Positions 12,634 through 23,091 of a DNA stretch of 63,394 nucleotides are shown piece after piece (position 1 is the first letter of the stretch; each line of letters begins with the position of its first letter). Source of the stretch: Paraphysomonas bandaiensis (taxonomy: Eukaryota; Chrysophyceae). The DNA lies in the NCBI GenBank assembly GCA_965644295.1, contig CBFFRP010000179.1, positions 1-63,394 on the forward strand. The letters are read 5' to 3'. The notes under the pieces are model-generated. The model saw nothing but the letters and a program-made list of their open reading frames with translations. It searched no databases and had not been told where the DNA came from. The translations under genes were made by a program, and so were the position numbers.

Positions 12634-12898
12634 ATGAAAGCACCCACAGGACTGCACTATGAACATAAATGCAACAAATACTACCATTGGATGAGACCAA
12701 GCACAAATCGCTGTGTCTAGTTGATGGGACTAACCCACAATCATTGCTCTTTTGCTTGTTGCAGGGAACGAGTATCTTCATAATAGTCAGAAGAATAACT
12801 TGTATAAGAAGAAAAGTTTGGCTCTATTGCAGGCTTATGACCCCGTGTACGAAACTAATGGTGAAACTGAAGGGCCAAATCTCGAAATCACTGACTAG
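12634..12898 (+). CDS. Candidate small two-exon gene, 70 residues
   Basis: Exons 12634-12712 and 12765-12898 join in phase 1 to a 70-residue protein beginning MKAPTGLHYEHKCNKYYHWM and ending EGPNLEITD. The 52-bp intron starts GTGTCTAG (a weak donor), contains GGGACTAAC (the branch motif also seen in the M15 gene intron) and ends TTGCAG. The peptide is rich in K, N, Y, H and W. Its composition looks like a small conserved subunit, for example of a mitochondrial complex, but I do not recognise it. Support is the phase-consistent intron with a branch site and the position on the far side of the (ATGT)n array, as at three other head-to-head pairs. It may have another 5' exon, or may be chance. 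Confidence 0.4.
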
Positions 12899-13516
12899 GC
12901 ATGTGACTCAGCTACCGCTAGATTTTGCTTAATTGAGTCGATAGTCTTGTATGTATGATATTGAAAAGCATAGCTGTCGAGGGAGTATGAGGTGTTTAGT
13001 AAATTAGCAAGAACGAAGTGATCGGGCCGCCAAGGTGTCCCCTCTCCTCGTGTTTTCCCATACACTAGTGGTATTGATTTAGCATTTCATGGTAAGACCA
13101 TTTAATTAAAAGTATAACTTAATTCCTGAGATCAGTCATGGACAAGTGAGTTATGTCCAGTCACAGATTTGCATGGCATAGTCAGTTATATAAATTTCCA
13201 TCGTATTCACGCATAAGTTATAGCTTATGAGCTATCGATTCTACATGGACATCGCCAACAACACTAGTATTTAATGGTGTGAAATTTGAAGTTGAGCCTA
13301 AAAATAGTTATGTTACAGTATTCGTTCATACACATATTTCTAAGGATGCATAGCAAAACCAGAAGGCAAAAGTATGCACAACTTAGAAGTAAAATAATCC
13401 AAACTTAAAACCCACAGAAAATATATATAACAAGGCATAAAAAGTCGACGAAATAAAATAATATGTTTGACTGTAGACAAACAGAAGGTAAATTTCGTAT
13501 ACAAGTACGATAGTTC
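12899..13516. other. Convergent intergenic region
   Basis: No gene or repeat seen. It separates the 3' ends of the candidate small gene (+) and the unknown gene at 13517-14626 (-), so it should hold both 3' UTRs. Confidence 0.4.
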
Positions 13517-14626
13517 CTAAGCATCATCATGCATATCTTCTCCGGTGCCGTAACATGCTGGTATTCCGGTATTCGATAAATACGTTCTGAATTTCATTTT
13601 GAGCTTTTTCTCAGTGATAGTAGCTTCCATGCGAATAAACTTCGCCCAAGCATAAACACGTGGCAATTCCCCGCCAGAACTCGACGTAGCACTCAGTCCT
13701 TCGTAGAGCACAGGATGGATCCTTCCTCCATACTCCTTCATACCCAACCACGAAGCTATTGACGCATGCGATTCAATGACTACTTTGGTTTCGCCTGTAT
13801 AAGCAAGTGAAAAGGTGCCATAATCTCCAAAGGCGGCCTTTGCAAAGTCCACAGATGGGATTATAACTGTGACTTCAGTTAAAGGCTTCTTTCCTGCTGA
13901 ATGGGGAGTGCGCTTGATAGCGGAACAAATTATTCGGCGGAGCGCTATCATAAATCTCTGTAATTCTTCGGTGTCTACAGTTGCACTGGATTGAGTAGCA
14001 CTAACAGTGGAAAATTCCTCTGATCTCTCTGCGTCTACTGCTGTAGCGGAGCCTGTCTTAGTCCCTGGGGATTTTGATGACATCCTTCTCCGGCTCTGGC
14101 GGGATTCATCAGCAAGAGGAACATTCACAGGTAACTCTCCAAGAACACGCTTTTTCCCTACAATCATTTTTTGTTTACGGGTAGATGACGACGTCTCTTC
14201 TCTTTCAGTTTCCACATACTTTTTATGTTTTCCTTTTGATATATTCACATAACTACTGCTCGTATCCCGCTCTGTACGAGCAGTGTATTGACTCGTCTCA
14301 GCACTCCCCTGAGACTCCGCTGTGCGGCTATGTATAGATCTCATGATTGGTTTCTTATGAAGTATTTCATCACTCCCCTGAGACTCCTCTGTATGGCTAT
14401 GTATAGATCTCATGATTGGTTTCTTATGAAGTATTTCATCACTCCCCTGAGACTCCTCTGTATGGCTATGTATAGATCTCATGATTGGTTTCTTATGAAG
14501 TATTTCATGGATCTTGTTTCTAGAGGGAACTGATGTATGAGCCCTCATATTAGCTGTTGATACACTAGGGGATGATGAGGGATACAGACGCTGAAATGAA
14601 CAGCGATGGATGGTGTGTTTTTTCAT
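13517..14626 (-). CDS. Unknown 369-residue protein with a triple 23-residue repeat
   Basis: A single-exon frame starting at 14626. I do not recognise a family. Residues about 40-110 hold three copies of a 23-residue unit built on EILHKKPIMRSIHSHTEE, the third slightly diverged (SRTAES). The middle (110-215) is rich in Ser, Thr, Lys, Arg and Glu and looks disordered. The C-terminal part (about 225-365) has balanced hydrophobicity and could fold: KPLTEVTVIIPSVDFAKAAF, YGTFSLAYTG, KVVIESHASIASWLG and YAWAKFIRMEATI. There are no signal peptide or membrane segments. A nuclear or cytoskeletal role would be a guess. It is convergent with the candidate small gene and head-to-head with CPSF30 across an (ACAT)n array, which supports it as a real gene. 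Confidence 0.6.
   Translation of the reverse strand: MKKHTIHRCSFQRLYPSSSPSVSTANMRAHTSVPSRNKIHEILHKKPIMRSIHSHTEESQGSDEILHKKPIMRSIHSHTEESQGSDEILHKKPIMRSIHSRTAESQGSAETSQYTARTERDTSSSYVNISKGKHKKYVETEREETSSSTRKQKMIVGKKRVLGELPVNVPLADESRQSRRRMSSKSPGTKTGSATAVDAERSEEFSTVSATQSSATVDTEELQRFMIALRRIICSAIKRTPHSAGKKPLTEVTVIIPSVDFAKAAFGDYGTFSLAYTGETKVVIESHASIASWLGMKEYGGRIHPVLYEGLSATSSSGGELPRVYAWAKFIRMEATITEKKLKMKFRTYLSNTGIPACYGTGEDMHDDA
14302..14508 (-). repeat. Three tandem 69-bp units within the 13.5-14.6 kb gene
   Basis: Units start at 14302, 14371 and 14440, each with CACTCCCCTGAGACTCC. The copies at 14371 and 14440 are nearly identical; the one at 14302 differs at a few bases. The length is a multiple of three, so the reading frame is kept and a 23-residue protein repeat results. 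Confidence 0.9.
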
Positions 14627-15049
14627 GAGTAATATGGAAGATGTTTTGTTCTATAGAAGGAGTGCAGTGGTGTTGTATATAGTGTGATATGATTGTATAT
14701 GTTATGATCTATATGATACTATGATCTAGATGAGAACTCCGTGGAGCTAGCTATACACGACGACTATAGGCAGAGAGTGTATGGGGTGATATGATTGGAT
14801 GATGGACGAGGAATACTGCTGTGGAATACACCAACTATTTCATGTATGTGTGGGATGATGGTGTGTGTGTGGTATGGACAGAGCAGTCGTCTCAATAAAA
14901 TTTATTATAAAAACAAAAATTACAACAGTAAAAAATAAAATATTGACCACTATATGAGATCTGCTATATAAAAACTCCAATATTTTTCATTTTTTCATAT
15001 TTACAATTTTTAATATTACAAAACCAAACAAACACATACATGTACATGC

Positions 15050-15152
15050 ATACATACATACATACATACATACATACATACATACATACATACATACATA
15101 CATACATACATACATACATACATACATACATACATACATACATACATACATA
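15050..15152. repeat. (ACAT)n microsatellite
   Basis: About 103 bp of CATA units between the start codons of the unknown minus-strand gene (14626) and the CPSF30-type gene (15253). It is the same repeat class as the arrays at 12.2, 19.4 and 32.0 kb. Confidence 0.97.
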
Positions 15153-15252
15153 GATAAGCCTTACTATATATATATACATACTAACACCCTCGTCACTTAA
15201 CCATATATAACCATACACTACATCCCTTCTTATTATCTTATGATCTAACCAC

Positions 15253-17631
15253 ATGTCAACTGATTTAGATTATATTGATGTGGAATTTGATTTTGAAAGT
15301 TATGTACGTGAATCTGTACTGCCTCAAATAGTGGAAACACCACAAGCTAACAATACATTTGGATTAGGTAACTTTGGTCGAGTTGATCCAAAGTTACGTA
15401 CTGTAGTATGCCTATACTGGCTATTAGGATTATGTCAAAAAGGGGAAAATTGTGATTTTTTACATAAATTTGATAAATCTAAAATGCCACAATGTAAACA
15501 TGGAAAATCTTGTAAGATAAAAAACTGTCCATTGAAACATGAAGATGAAGAAGAGCGTGCAGAGTGTATATTCTTTCGTCAAGGATTTTGGTATGTTATA
15601 ATATATGGATATATATGTAGTATGAGGCTATGTGGTGTGTAGTATGCATGGTCCAGTGTGCAAGTTTAGGCATATCAAGAGACCCCCAGATGAGTGCCCT
15701 TCAGTTGCAACCTTCGACCAGTACGTCGCTTCAGGTAGATATTCTAGAGTAGTCGTATAGAAGTTTATGCTTTTTTATAACAGGAAATGTTCCATTGTCA
15801 AAGAAGCGCAAAACTCACCAGCCGAATCAGTTTTATAAGATCACTCTCTGCAAGCATTGGCTGGAACATGGAAATTGCCCTTTCGGCGAGGAATGTCACT
15901 ATGCTCACGGCGAGGCGGACCTGAAGATGGTTGCTGGACAAGGCGAAGGGGAATCACAAGGGGATGAGGGTTATGATCCGCTAAAGGGACGAATGGATGC
16001 AGTGCTGGACCTGCCGTATAATAGCACCACAAAGGCAGCGTATTTCCTAATGCACGCCCCTGACCTAGCTACCCTACAACGCGCAAGGGTTCGAGGATAC
16101 TGGGGCACATCTTTACGCATTGCTCACGAAATGAACGATGCTGTACGTACCTTCGAATGGGTAGTTATATTTTTTACTGTCCGCGGGCTAAAAGGTGTCT
16201 ATGGCGTGGCATCTGTGCCTACTATGATACCAATTGTGCCCTCGCCATACTCTCCATTAGTGGTGGAGTTTCCTGTACGTTGGATGCGCACAGTACGGAT
16301 GTCGATGCGAATGCTATCCCACCTTAAAATGGTATCCGGGGGCAGCACAAATGTAGGCCGGAGCAATTTTGATGGACGGATAGACAAAAATGCAGGGTAC
16401 GAAATTCTTCTAATCGCATATCGTAAACCGGAGTGGGACTGGCATGCGGATATTGAAAGGGCGAGTTGTACGATATCTGATAATGGAACCCTCACAGCTG
16501 TCTCTCCCCCTGCTCCTCCGTCACCAGATCCGACCATACTATTCTCCATGCAGTGGATACAGCAGGCTTTCTCTGGAGGGCACGGGCGTGGTGACGACGC
16601 CAGAGGTCGAGGTGGTCCTCGGAATCATCATGCCCCTCCAGGGGATGCTGCTGGTGGTGGAGGAGATTATTATGGAGGGAATTTGCCTGGGTTTGTTGTA
16701 GGATGTACTCCTCAGATGATGCAAGAATGCTTCGCGAGGTCACTCTTTGGGCTACCAGCTAACCGAAGGGTACAGTTTTGACTAGCACATAGCGCTAGTT
16801 AATGTTTCACTATTTTCTGTCTGTAGGGCGATGCACAACAGGGTATTCGACAGGGAACTCCTTTGTTCCTTCAGGACTTAGGCTCCGGAATGTTGTATGG
16901 TTTATTTGAAGCAGTTTCCCCTCCACTCGACAATGCCGAGCCATCTGCCTGGGCAGGAAGAGACCGTGGAGCTATGACTCCTTTGCCAGTTCAGGTGAGA
17001 TTTAGGATTGTGCTACGTGCTCCTCCACTACAACCAATGGACCCAGAAGCCGCGCAAGTATTCAGCAATAGGCCACCCGCGGACCGGATAGGGCCCATCT
17101 CCTTGGGGCAGACAAAGGTCCTTTCCAACATGTTTGCTGCACGTGCTGGTGTGTGGAACCCTCCTGTAGGAGGTGGCGGAGGACCTCCCCATCGCCCTCC
17201 CCATCAGCAGGGGGCTGGTGGTGGTAGGGGCGGTCCACAATCGGGGCTCTTCTATAAACCCCCCTTCAAATTCTCCCAAAATGTTCCTGTCAACATTCCC
17301 TTCACTGGCGATGGGTTTGGAGTACGTAAGCGGTACGTTTAAATTTGCATGTCGTGTTTTCCTGACGAGTGAGATCTTGTACAGGCTTTTAGGACCCCAG
17401 GCGTCAAAGATTCATGCAGTCGTAAATGAGTTCGGTAGTCAGCAGACGATAAAGGTTAGGTTACGAGGAATTGGTTCGGGATTTAGAGAAGGGCCGAATA
17501 GAGAGGAGGCACCCGAGCCTCTGCATTTTGTTGTCAGTGTCAATGAGGAACAGTTACTCCAACCAGTATGTGCTAGTGTGCAGAAAGTTATAGACTCAGC
17601 AAGATCTGAGTACATGAGTAGTCGTGACTAA
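15253..17631 (+). CDS. CPSF30: CPSF30-type CCCH protein fused to YTH, DCD-like and KH domains
   Basis: Five exons, 15253-15590, 15643-15734, 15784-16769, 16827-17332 and 17385-17631, join in phase to 722 residues. Four CCCH fingers lie at C53-H71, C81-H96, C105-H123 and C166-H185. The leading TVVCLYWLLGLCQKG and DKSKMPQC match CPSF30/Yth1, the cleavage and polyadenylation subunit that reads the poly(A) signal. Residues about 227-357 look like a YTH m6A-reader domain: AAYFLM, GYWGTS with the first cage Trp near 250, IFFTVRG, GVYGVAS and FPVRWMR. Residues about 443-575 match a DCD domain: GFVVGCTPQ, CFARSLFGLP, GTPLFLQD, GLFEAVSP and PVQVRFRI. A KH-like domain follows at about 636-700 (RLLGPQASKIHAVV, LRGIGSGFR, EPLHFVVSV). 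CPSF30-YTH fusions are known in plants and apicomplexans; I do not know of the DCD and KH extensions. The role is probably m6A-aware choice of 3' end site in the nucleus. Confidence 0.88.
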
Positions 17632-18493
17632 AGCATGTTGGAACTGCAATACTTATTCTGCTTTTAAAATGATTGTGTTAAATAAAAAGAGAGAAAATAT
17701 GTGTATTGTTTTGGCGACATGGATAGGCGATTTTATTCTGACGAGATTCTGTCTTGTCACCAATAGGGGCCTGTTTCCTAGTTGATGTTTCCTAGTTATA
17801 AGCACATCAAAACAGAAACAGTTCAATAGAAACCGGCTCTACGTATTGCTATTGAAATAAGATTCGAAATTGGTTCGCTGTTCGTGCATTTTGCTAGCAA
17901 TAAACCTTAAGTATGTCTGACAAATACTATGTCATATACATGAATGCGATGAACGATGAGATAGCAACGAACTTCTTAAAGCAGACCATGTTATGCAAAA
18001 TATGTGACTGTACAGTATTCGCTTGAATATGTTTGGTTTTAGTACATAGACAGAAATCAAATATAGACAGACATAGTTTTGAAATGTTGAACAGTTTTAT
18101 AGCACTAGCTTTCATTTGCTTAACATGTAAAATATAAAATATAATATTGACATATTTTAATAACAATATATCGCGCAATTACAATATATCCCTTCCTGCC
18201 TAGTATGGTAAACTCAACGGCAACAATATCTACATACTAATAGTTTATAGTTTATCTATGATAGAAATGATCCTGTGCGCGTATTGTACGTAGCCAGGAA
18301 TATACTTTTCTGATCACTTCAGATAATGCAAAAGATGAGTGGCAAACACATTAGATAGAATTGTTTACAAAATTGTCTCTTTAATGACATACAAATGATA
18401 TTATTTCAAAGTCAAAAAGCAATCATTACCAAATATTACTTGGTACTAGTTCAACTATATGATAGGTTCTACATGCCTCATCCACTACGTCCA
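17632..18493. other. Convergent intergenic region
   Basis: No gene, repeat or RNA found. It lies between the 3' ends of CPSF30 (+) and the Flower/Tvp18 gene (-). An AATAAA at about 17681 could serve CPSF30. Small open frames here have no supporting features. Confidence 0.4.
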
Positions 18494-19283
18494 CTAAAAT
18501 GTTCCAAAGTTACTGCTTTGACCCATAAGACCAGTTCTATCAGTACTTTGGCTGTGTTGCGGAATATTATTTGTACCATCAAATGCATCTGAATTGCGGT
18601 TAATTTGAGCGAATCCGTAAAGTACAGCTGATGCGAACAACAGCAACCCCGCCCCTATACAAGGTGTGCTCCCAAGAAAGCATATTATAGAAAGGCATGT
18701 GTATAGCATCGCGCGAAAAACAGGAAGCTTCATGTACAGTTTCTCCATAAAGAACTCATGTGCAATATCCGCCTATGAGTAGGTTCACATAGATATGTTA
18801 ATAGTCGATAGATAGTATAGCACAGCACAGCTTCATAAGTCAATGTATGTAGACGTGTATATGGTATAGTCTAGCATTGTATAGCGCTGTGGACTATAGT
18901 ATCATGTAGTATATATAGACATGTACGTATACATATATATAGACATGTACGTATACATATATATAGACATGTACGTATACATATATATGTATGTAGAGTG
19001 CATACTGTATATAGTTAACAGCAGTGTACCTTAGGCACACATGCACAGGCAGAAGGAACCTCCCATATAGCCAACACACATCCGCATAGAATACTCCATA
19101 TAGCAATCCCTGTACTATATCCGAACACGATATTTACTATACCAAACACACAGCAACCGATAGACGCTACGGATCCACTTATATCCGCATATCTAGCCCT
19201 GTAGATACAATGAGAGAGGTTAGTAGAGGAGAGGGGACGTACCAGTCGTAGCCGGTGAATTGTTCGATGAGAGATATTGGCAT
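18494..19283 (-). CDS. Flower/Tvp18-family four-helix membrane protein
   Basis: Three exons on the minus strand, 19283-19243, 19198-19030 and 18772-18494, give 162 residues, close to the 165-175 of this family. The start MPISLIEQFTGYDWARYADI is phase-consistent and family-like. Four hydrophobic helices can be seen: SVASIGCCVFGIVNIVFG, IAIWSILCGCVLAIWEVP, AMLYTCLSIICFLGS and GAGLLLFASAVLYGFAQI. The second ends in the conserved W/LEVP motif, and YGFAQINR closes the domain. Family members (metazoan Flower/CACFD1, fungal Tvp18) sit in Golgi, vesicle and plasma membranes. A Ca2+ channel or endocytosis role is known for Flower; for Tvp18 only a trafficking association is known. Function here should be stated as vesicle membrane protein. 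Intron 2 (257 bp) holds a tandem repeat. The gene is head-to-head with LSM3. Confidence 0.82.
18903..18990. repeat. 24-bp tandem repeat, about three copies, in a Flower intron
   Basis: The unit AGACATGTACGTATACATATA(TAT) is repeated three times within the second intron of the Flower/Tvp18 gene. Confidence 0.85.
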
Positions 19284-19380
19284 ATTGATTAACTAGATTG
19301 ATAGTGCATATATATGTATATATGTGTGCTATGCTATACCATAGTCCACATATAGAGATAACACTCTGTCCAAGTATACG

Positions 19381-19427
19381 TACATACATACATACATACA
19401 TACATACATACATACATACATACATAC

Positions 19428-19458
<31 letters not shown>

Positions 19459-19479
19459 CATACATACATACATACATAC

Positions 19480-19510
<31 letters not shown>

Positions 19511-19905
19511 CATACATACATACATACATACATACATACATACATACATACATACATACATACATACATACATACATACATACATACATACATACATACA
19601 TACATACATACATACATACATACATACATACATACATACATACATACATACATACATACATACATACATACATACATACATACATACATACATACATACA
19701 TACATACATACATACATACATACATACATACATACATACATACATACATACATACATACATACATACATACATACATACATACATACATACATACATACA
19801 TACATACATACATACATACATACATACATACATACATACATACATACATACATACATACATACATACATACATACATACATACATACATACATACATACA
19901 TACAT
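19381..19905. repeat. (TACA)n microsatellite, about 131 units
   Basis: The longest array in the window, 525 bp, with two TACT interruptions near 19428 and 19479. It fills most of the space between the Flower/Tvp18 start (19283, minus) and the LSM3 start (19971, plus). Confidence 0.98.
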
Positions 19906-19970
19906 GAACATGGCTGTATATGTTATTAGTTGGGTTATTTTCTCTGGTATTATAGTCATAGTATTCCATA

Positions 19971-20475
19971 ATGTCATCGGTTGAAGTACCTCTCGATCTC
20001 ATTCGTCTCTCAATAGACGAGAGGATATTTGTGAAGTGCAGAGGAGACAGAGAGCTGCGCGGGAAGCTGCATGTATGTATATCTTCATATATACACATAC
20101 GAGAGGAGGCATATATATATATATGTATACACCGCACTGTATTGTAACGCGGAGTAGTAGAGGGTCTTATATATATATAAACACACACAGAGACATACAC
20201 ATACAGCACTATGGGGACGTTACTGATATATGTATATATGTATAGGCATTTGATCAGCATCTAAATATGGTTCTCGGTGATGCGGAGGAGATTGTTACCA
20301 CCCGTGAAATAGACGAAGAAACGGATGAGGAGATTGTCCGGGTAAGTTATAGATACATTATGTTTGTTAAGGTATTACTAACACATCTACTCAGACCTCG
20401 AAGCGTACAATTGAAATGCTTTTTGTTCGTGGAGATGTGGTCATATTGGTCTCGCCCCCTTTGAGAACCGCTTAA
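19971..20475 (+). CDS. LSM3: U6 snRNA-associated Sm-like protein LSM3
   Basis: Exons 19971-20072, 20246-20341 and 20395-20475 are all phase 0 and give 92 residues (human LSM3 has 102). Sm1 motif: [27 protein letters not shown] and [12 protein letters not shown]. The typical LSM3 acidic insert follows ([11 protein letters not shown]), then Sm2: [19 protein letters not shown]3 is part of the LSM2-8 ring, which binds the U6 snRNA 3' end in the nucleus, and of the LSM1-7 ring in mRNA decay. It is placed head-to-head with Flower/Tvp18 across the (TACA)n array, only 65 bp from it. Confidence 0.97.
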
Positions 20476-20749
20476 TTGCAGTCTTATATTATATAGTATA
20501 TGCGTAGGTTGTAGTGCTAAGTACGTGCTTTGCTTGAGCCAGTCATGGATATGTAAAATTACACAATCCTTGAAATTGATAATAATTCTGTATTCACTTT
20601 GCTGATTCAGTGTATTATGCCCCTTAGAGTGTTGTAAAAATTGTATATAACTAAATGCTTAGACCAGGAATAGGAAACAACATATATTATATTATATAGT
20701 TATATACTTACACACATATATTCTATGATTATTCCCTGTGTCTGCAGAG

Positions 20750-21567
20750 CAGGGATAGGGAACAATATATTGTATTGCAATACATTGTACAATATATTGC
20801 AATATATTGTAAAATATATTGATTGGTGGACTGGTCAAATATTCCATCAATAGTGTTTCTGTTAAAAGAGCTCACAATACTATTGCAATACATTGCAATC
20901 AATATTATGATAGTCATATAAGAGAAGATTCTCAACTGTAGGGTGCAAAATGGATATAAATAACCGAGAAATTGATTACAACATTACAAAGGATAATGAA
21001 GCTGATGTTGACAATGCGACTAAAAATCTTCAGTCAGCTCAAAATATTAAGAAACGTACAGATCCACGAGTCATTAACGGTTGCCTGGCCCTGGTATGTA
21101 CTTCCAATACATGGGAGCGTCTGTTCAGCGCAACTAAACATATTATATCAGTGTTTCGCAAAAGTATCCATCCTACTTAATATGCTGTTGTTTCTGAAAG
21201 CTATTCGACAGTTTTGGCCGGATACTAGCATATTTCAATTAATTCTGTGGATGAATATGTTGATGTTGACCTCACCGATGATGGCTCAGAGGATGAGGAC
21301 GAGGTCAGAGGATGAGGACGAGGTGGATTTTTAGTAGCTATAAGCAGCAGTTGGTTTGGTTGTCATGTGATCTTAATGACTACTACTAAAAATGAAATCT
21401 ACGGATGTGTTTACCTACTGAGTAGTCATACTAATATATTGCAATACATTGACAATATATTGCAATATATTGTAATTGTATTGTAGGACCAGTTTAAAAA
21501 ATCCATCAATATTATTGATGGAACGCTATCTAACAATAGTATTGCAATATATTGTTCCCTATCCCTG
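20750..21567 (+). mobile_element. 818-bp hAT-type element with perfect 8-bp target duplication
   Basis: Both ends carry the inverted repeat CAGGGATAGGGAACAATATA, and the flanks are an exact 8-bp duplication, CTGCAGAG, at 20742-20749 and 21568-21575. An 8-bp duplication with CAGGG ends is the hAT signature. Inside, 20950-21334 holds a remnant of the transposase C-terminal dimerisation region (TSNTWERLFSATKHIISVF, then MLLFLKAIRQFWPD after a frame change), followed by an acidic tail. The catalytic part is gone, so it is non-autonomous. Subterminal CAATATATTG words are repeated many times and could be transposase sites or a hairpin. Confidence 0.92.
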
Positions 21568-22257
21568 CTGCAGAGTCGCCCATCAGTGCGTTCACAATCT
21601 CATGTTCACCTTCGCGAATAGTACGTGGGGTTTCTCGTTGCTGTATATTGTGTATATTTCGAGCAGATTTTAGTAAGGCCACGATGAAGCACTTATTGTG
21701 TAGATCTAGCTACTACAGCTTGCTCCGACTAGCGTAATTGTATTAATCAGACATTCAATAACACATTCTCTCCGAATATGACCAACCGGTGGTATAACCG
21801 GTGTAGATTTTTTAGATGATCATGTGGCCATTATGTAGTGTTTGCTGTTGTTAAATGTTTTGTTTTCATTTGGCTTTTCGATTCTAAAACTCCACAACTA
21901 TAAGCGCCCAGTGTGACATATCTATCAGCCCGCTAAAGGCTATTCCTATGTGTCTCTTGGGCAATTTGTTAAATCCGCGTTCTAAGTATATCTCATCTGA
22001 CATATTCTGCGCCATATTCACTTGCTCTTGCACACCTCACATCATTCGCCGTGTACAGACTCTTCGCTAGCTGGGAACCCCTTATCAGTGAGATCTAGCA
22101 ATATCAGTGAGTCGTCCAATATATAACCTCTAGAACCTTAGCCTCTCAGATTCAACACTGTCGACGAACTCTACTCCAGATTTACTTGAAATAATCTGCA
22201 TTGTGACTTTTCTGCCTGCACTGTGTTGTAGAATCAAAATCATGTATGTGCTTTGGA

Positions 22258-22360
22258 GTAGTGAATGTCTTATGATTAGCCATAATTTTATCATCAAGAT
22301 TATTAAACTAACTAGTACTCAACTCTGCTACTTTTTAACGCTACGAAAGCTGCTTGTGGG
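22258..22360 (+). repeat. Copy D of the TIR repeat family, shortened
   Basis: Starts GTGAATGTCTTATGATTAGC and ends AACGCTACGAAAGCTGCTTG, then stops matching, so it is an internally shortened and 3'-truncated copy. Confidence 0.65.
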
Positions 22361-22458
22361 GGATACTACAATTTGTACACACAATAATACAGCATAAACA
22401 CCAGCGAAAAGCATCAACAAGCTACAAGTATGTCAGTAGATCATAATACATAATACAT

Positions 22459-22740
22459 CAGGGCTAGGAAACAATATATTGCAATATATTGTAAAATATA
22501 TTGATTGGTCGACCGGCCAAAAATCCCATCAATATTGTCTCTGTTAAAGTATAAGAAAAATAAGAAAAAGCCTATTTTTGGTATTATTTTCTATATTTTA
22601 TGTATCGCCAGTAGTACACTTATTTCTCAACATTACTACTATTACAACCACATGTCACAATTTTCATTACCTATATAACATCTAACATCTATACTGTTGT
22701 AATTAATTACATGTTACTCTATACCCCCTAGTAAACGAAC
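22459..22740 (+). repeat. hAT-type element, left part only
   Basis: Begins CAGGGCTAGGAAACAATATA, then CAATATATTGTAAAATATATT, GATTGGTCGACCGG and AAAAAGCCTATTTTTG, as in the copies at 20750 and 38579. No right end could be found. Confidence 0.7.
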
Positions 22741-23091
22741 ACTTCTATTGACGCTACGGCTACGACAAGCGCTGTCTAAATACTACAAGATATACTACTT
22801 TTATATACGAAATCAAACACTTGAGATTTAACTATTAATAAAACATAAAGTGTGAAATTAATAATTGAATTTTTAAACTATTTTCCACAATCATCAGTGC
22901 ACGCAAGAGCAAGTTATTTTTCTCAAAGAAAACCAACCTCAAATCAATGAGTGATAATGCTAAAGTTTTACACTACAGATACACACGAGATATTAAATTT
23001 ACAAAGCCACGAATGGACCACCAGTATTAGGACCCTACACAGATGATTCTCCATCTTGATTCAATTGTATCTGGTTCCGTAAATTCTTCTG

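Larger units (their letters stand above)
21576..23091. other. Gene-free stretch with repeat debris
   Basis: No gene found. It contains a shortened copy of the AGCAATAGGCG repeat family (22258-22360) and a hAT left end (from 22459). The remainder is AT-rich and featureless, and includes the 3' flank of the minus-strand NHL protein gene. Confidence 0.45.

Noticed and set aside
12095-12781. Long open frames of YIHT and MYVC repeats on both strands (also at 19298-20260, 14964-15254 and 32006-32434)
   Set aside because: A perfect 4-bp repeat without stop triplets is open in three frames by arithmetic; these are microsatellite artefacts, and real start codons of flanking genes lie outside the arrays.
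14100-14200. Cyclin-like RVLGELPVN motif in the unknown 369-residue protein
   Set aside because: A short chance match; no cyclin box or other cyclin features are present.
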